Shown in pieces: positions 43,893 through 46,122 of a DNA stretch of 46,122 nucleotides. Under the pieces are notes generated by a model that was not told the DNA's origin, did not search any database, and saw nothing but the letters and a program-made list of their open reading frames with translations. Position numbers and translations under genes: made by a program. Numbering within the stretch: position 1 is the stretch's first letter; the number at the start of each line of letters is the position of its first letter. This stretch comes from Planctomycetota bacterium (lineage in GTDB: Bacteria > Planctomycetota > Phycisphaerae > UBA1845). The stretch is from NCBI GenBank assembly GCA_024278775.1, contig JAJRSP010000003.1, forward strand, positions 1 to 46,122, given 5' to 3'.

Positions 43893-43930
43893 TCCCCCAC
43901 CCTTCGGGAGTACCCGAAGAATGGGGCACC
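43893..43930 (+). repeat. Dispersed palindromic repeat, copy 4
   Basis: TCCCCCACC, inner stem CTTCGGG / CCCGAAG with an AGTA loop, then AATGGGGCACC. It is the most complete copy, combining the second inner-stem version with intact outer arms. The bases upstream (ATGCGAAGTC) also recur beside copies 2/3 (29600-29610, minus strand). Confidence 0.75.
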
Positions 43931-44224
43931 CGGCGGAAGAACGACCTGCCCTACCGCTTGCCACGGTCGCCGATTCCGTCTTGCACCCCCTGAACGTCGA
44001 AAGCGTCTGTTTTGGTATGAAAACTGCCCCGCAGCCTTGCCGATGGTATAATCACGCGGCACCGAGTGATGGGGTACCTTGGGGGGGCTTGGTTCGGACG
44101 AGCATGCTCGCTCCTGGGTGGGCTTGGCAGTGGATCGATGTGTTCAGGCGAGCCGGAAGTCGAACAACCGTCGCGGAGGGAGCCGCACAAGTTTCCGAAG
44201 CGGATCGCAGTGTAGGGAGTCGTA

Positions 44225-45121
44225 GTGACAAGACCGATCGTACTCATTATCGCGGTCATCGCCGTTTTGACCTGCGTGGATGACGCGTGGGCGTGGGGAC
44301 CGGCGATGCACGTGGGTCTGGCCGATACCGTCTGGTCTCAGCTTGGCCTTTTGCCGGCGGGCGTGGCGGCGTTGCTGGCCCGACATCGAATCCCGTTTCT
44401 CTACGGAAGCATGGCGGCCGACGTCGTGGTCGGAAAGCGACTCAGCCGTGTCAAGCAGTTTTGCCACCACTGGTCGACGGCCTTTCGCGTTCTGGATTCG
44501 GCCGATGATGATCGCTCGAAAGCATTTGCGTACGGGTATCTGTCACACCTGGCCGCTGACACCGTGGCCCATGGAAAGTTTGTACCCCGGCAGATCGTGA
44601 TCACAGACGGTCCCGTGAACACCGGTCATCTTTATTGGGAGCTTCGTGCGGACGCGGTATGTCCGACAATTACGCATTCGCTGGTCAAGCATGTGCTTCA
44701 CGCGGAACACGCCGATCATCACGCGCTGTTGTCGCGGCATCTCACCGGGACGCTGTTGCCCTATGGTCTCAACCGCCGGCTCTTCCATCGGATGAACGTG
44801 TGGAGTGTCAGGCCATTGGTTCGCCAGGGGATTAGCGCATGGAGCCGCTACTCGCGTTGGCCTCTGCCGTCCGATTTGCTAAGCGGGTATCACGCGGAAT
44901 GCGTCGATCGGATCTGCGCCATCCTCACAGATGGACCCCGTTCCGCGCTGACTCGGGAGGATCCCAACGGAACGTCCGCCCTGATGCAACTGAGTGTTCG
45001 TCGTAAAGAGGTGCGGAAACTGCGTCGGCGCGGTGACGGGTGTCACCATCGCAGGGCCGAAGCCGCCCGAGGTTTGGTGCCGGCCGGATGGAGTGCCGAT
45101 CGCGACACGCGCAACTGGTGA
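44225..45121 (+). CDS. Zinc-dependent phospholipase C-like exported protein
   Basis: A 298-aa protein with a signal peptide. Cleavage after 'AWA' would leave W24 at the mature N-terminus, as in Bacillus phosphatidylcholine phospholipase C, where the N-terminal Trp binds zinc. H29 ('WGPAMH') follows, and further candidate ligands occur in 'GSMAADVV', 'FCHHWSTAF' and the HxxxDxxxH stretch 'SHLAADTVAHG'. The C-terminal ~60 residues are basic and unlike the family. The GTG start has AGGGAG 5 bases upstream. A phospholipid or other phosphoester substrate outside the cytoplasm is inferred. Confidence 0.82.
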   Translation: MTRPIVLIIAVIAVLTCVDDAWAWGPAMHVGLADTVWSQLGLLPAGVAALLARHRIPFLYGSMAADVVVGKRLSRVKQFCHHWSTAFRVLDSADDDRSKAFAYGYLSHLAADTVAHGKFVPRQIVITDGPVNTGHLYWELRADAVCPTITHSLVKHVLHAEHADHHALLSRHLTGTLLPYGLNRRLFHRMNVWSVRPLVRQGISAWSRYSRWPLPSDLLSGYHAECVDRICAILTDGPRSALTREDPNGTSALMQLSVRRKEVRKLRRRGDGCHHRRAEAARGLVPAGWSADRDTRNW

Positions 45122-45638
45122 GCCGATTCCCGACAGAAACCGTCACCGTCTACGATGGCATTCGTCGCACGCGACAGAATAGTCCGGACGCCTCTTCCAT
45201 GCATACCCCCAAACCACATTAGAAAAGGCCCGCGCCGAAGCACGGACCCTTCTTTTTGTGTCCGTCGGGCATAACCGCCGCGATGCCGTCGGAAGCCAAC
45301 TGCAGAACCCAAAATCAAAACAGTGGGTGACCCAGCCAAGCCCGGACCGCCAACCTCGAAAGGGGTCGGTACGTCGTTACGGCCATAATTCTCAAGTCCC
45401 CATGGGTCTGCGAAAGGCTCAGGCAATTACGCTCCCGTATCGAACATGGAAGCCACACCCAGCAGACACCCACATTGTACCATCGGCTCCTCCGAAAGAA
45501 AAGAATCATCCTTCGGTCCCGATCGGTGAGCACCTTATCAAGACGTAAACGTTCGGGTATGGTGTGGGCTGTGAGCCGGCCTAACTACAGCGGCCGCAGA
45601 GAGTTAATGCACGATAGGTTCATGGACCGAGACCTGAA
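45122..45638. other. Intergenic region before trpA
   Basis: About 515 bases. The start holds an intrinsic terminator (45221-45257). The remaining ~380 bases contain no convincing gene or promoter. A 34-codon frame ending at 45222 overlaps the phospholipase stop and is not supported. Confidence 0.45.
45221..45257 (+). terminator. Intrinsic terminator after the phospholipase gene
   Basis: AGAAAAGG and a GC-rich arm pair with GCACGGACC and CTTCT around a CGAA loop, with two C-A mismatches, followed by TTTTT. A competing stem ACGGAC / GTCCGT (45242-45247 with 45259-45264) spans the T-run and would exclude it; this may be chance. Confidence 0.55.
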
Positions 45639-46122
45639 ATGGTGGCATCACGAATCACTGAGCGGCTAGCCGCGACTAGGCCATACGGTGCCCTTCTTCC
45701 CTATTTCACGAGCGGATTTCCGGACGTGACCGCGACGGCCGAGTTCATACGCCGTGCGGACCACCTCGGTGTGGCCGCCGTAGAGCTGGGAATCCCCTAC
45801 TCGGATTCGATCGCGGATGGTCCGGTAATCCAATCTTCGTTTCACGCGGCTTTGGCAAACGGTCATCGGCTGCACCATGCGTTTGACATGGTTACGCAGC
45901 TTCGACCCACGATTCACTGCGCGATGATCGCGATGCTCTCTTATTCGATGGTTCACCGATTTGGGCTTACACCGTTCATGCAAGAAGCAAGCCGCACCGG
46001 CTTCGACGGCGTGATTCTTCCGGACGTGCCGGTTGAAGAGTCCACCCCCACGTCGAAGGCCGCCCAAGATGCGGGGTTGTCCTACATCGGACTGGTCGCG
46101 CCCACAACAAGCCCGGCGAGAC
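45639..46122 (+). CDS. trpA: Tryptophan synthase alpha subunit, 5' part (cut by window end)
   Basis: The first 161 codons of the alpha subunit, which cleaves indole-3-glycerol phosphate to indole. 'ALLPYFTSGFPD' and 'VAAVELGIPYSDSIADGPVIQ' carry the catalytic Glu (in VELG) and Asp (in ADGP); 'GFDGVILPDVPVEES' and 'YIGLVAPTTS' follow in the expected order. The reading frame is open to the window edge, so the gene continues beyond it. ATG 45639 is the first suitable start (MVASRITERL), with no strong ribosome site. No trpB lies upstream in the window. Confidence 0.9.
   Translation, partial: MVASRITERLAATRPYGALLPYFTSGFPDVTATAEFIRRADHLGVAAVELGIPYSDSIADGPVIQSSFHAALANGHRLHHAFDMVTQLRPTIHCAMIAMLSYSMVHRFGLTPFMQEASRTGFDGVILPDVPVEESTPTSKAAQDAGLSYIGLVAPTTSPAR

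Larger units (their letters stand above)
43567..44224. other. Structured intergenic region between STAS and phospholipase genes
   Basis: About 660 bases without a credible gene. It contains a nested inverted repeat (43796-43868) and copy 4 of the dispersed palindrome (43893-43930). The rest shows no recognisable RNA gene. Short frames here give repetitive, unlikely peptides. Confidence 0.6.

Noticed and set aside
43670..44051. Two ~105-codon frames across the repeat region
   Set aside because: The peptides come from the palindromic repeat read in different frames (similar strings occur near 29550) and overlap each other.
45118..45222. 34-codon frame after the phospholipase stop
   Set aside because: It overlaps the stop codon region, has no ribosome site of its own and shows no family resemblance; possibly a frameshifted tail, but this cannot be shown.
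1..46122. tRNA, rRNA, CRISPR array, insertion sequence or prophage
   Set aside because: No T-loop signature with a cloverleaf, no regular spacer-repeat series, and no transposase or integrase motif was seen on either strand.

Overview
The window looks like a chromosomal segment of a Gram-negative, GC-rich bacterium, most likely a member of the Planctomycetota (inference). The pointers are a TPR protein carrying two RNA polymerase alpha-CTD-like domains, small membrane proteins ending in a 'YNLxG...CPECG' zinc ribbon, a BlaI/M56 pair with an unusual sensor domain, a giant propeller/terpenoid-cyclase-like fusion protein, a sulfatase-fold protein, and many lipoproteins and exported proteins. No rRNA, tRNA, CRISPR array, transposase or phage gene was recognised. 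Genes are on both strands, grouped in short operons.

Layout. (1) 0.4-6.6 kb: peptide use. An M1-type aminopeptidase lipoprotein (+) converges on an OPT transporter - lipoprotein - M29 aminopeptidase operon (-). (2) 7-9.3 kb: TPR/alpha-CTD protein and a SpoIID-like protein. (3) 9.4-12.7 kb: a TetR regulator with its own promoter and palindrome, then paaABCD (phenylacetyl-CoA epoxidase) without paaE. (4) 12.8-15.2 kb: a sulfatase-fold protein lacking the CxPxR motif (-). (5) 15.5-19 kb: BlaI-type repressor and M56/BlaR1-type membrane protease, with two matching BlaI-like operators. (6) 19.2-29.5 kb: a five-gene envelope cluster: giant TPR protein, ExbB/TolQ, ExbD/TolR, a PAF-acetylhydrolase-like protein with its nucleophile serine replaced, and a 1518-aa membrane fusion protein (PD40 propeller, transmembrane hairpin, long linker, terpenoid-cyclase-like toroid, carboxypeptidase-regulatory-like domain). 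It resembles a rebuilt Tol system without TolA or Pal and is the best candidate here for an undescribed system. (7) 29.9-33.2 kb: an orphan Flp pilin (+), then purA-uppS-fabI (-), purA with a terminator hairpin in its leader. (8) 33.7-36.7 kb: glutamine synthetase and three tandem paralogous zinc-ribbon membrane proteins (+). (9) 36.8-42.2 kb: etfB-etfA-EMO-type iron-sulfur quinone reductase-MmgE/PrpD operon (-). (10) 42.4-43.6 kb: STAS antagonist, RsbW-like kinase and acylphosphatase (-). (11) 44.2-46.1 kb: zinc-dependent phospholipase C-like protein and the 5' part of trpA, cut by the window end.

Between genes there is a dispersed palindromic repeat in four copies (12722, 29528, 29653, 43893). 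Its outer arms are conserved while its inner stem exists in two compensating versions, which is the signature of selection on a folded structure. Other intergenic structure includes a nested inverted repeat at 43796-43868, tandem hairpins at 19052-19114, and sigma70-like promoters before the tetR-type gene, blaI, purA and glnA. All calls come from reading the sequence; no database search was run.
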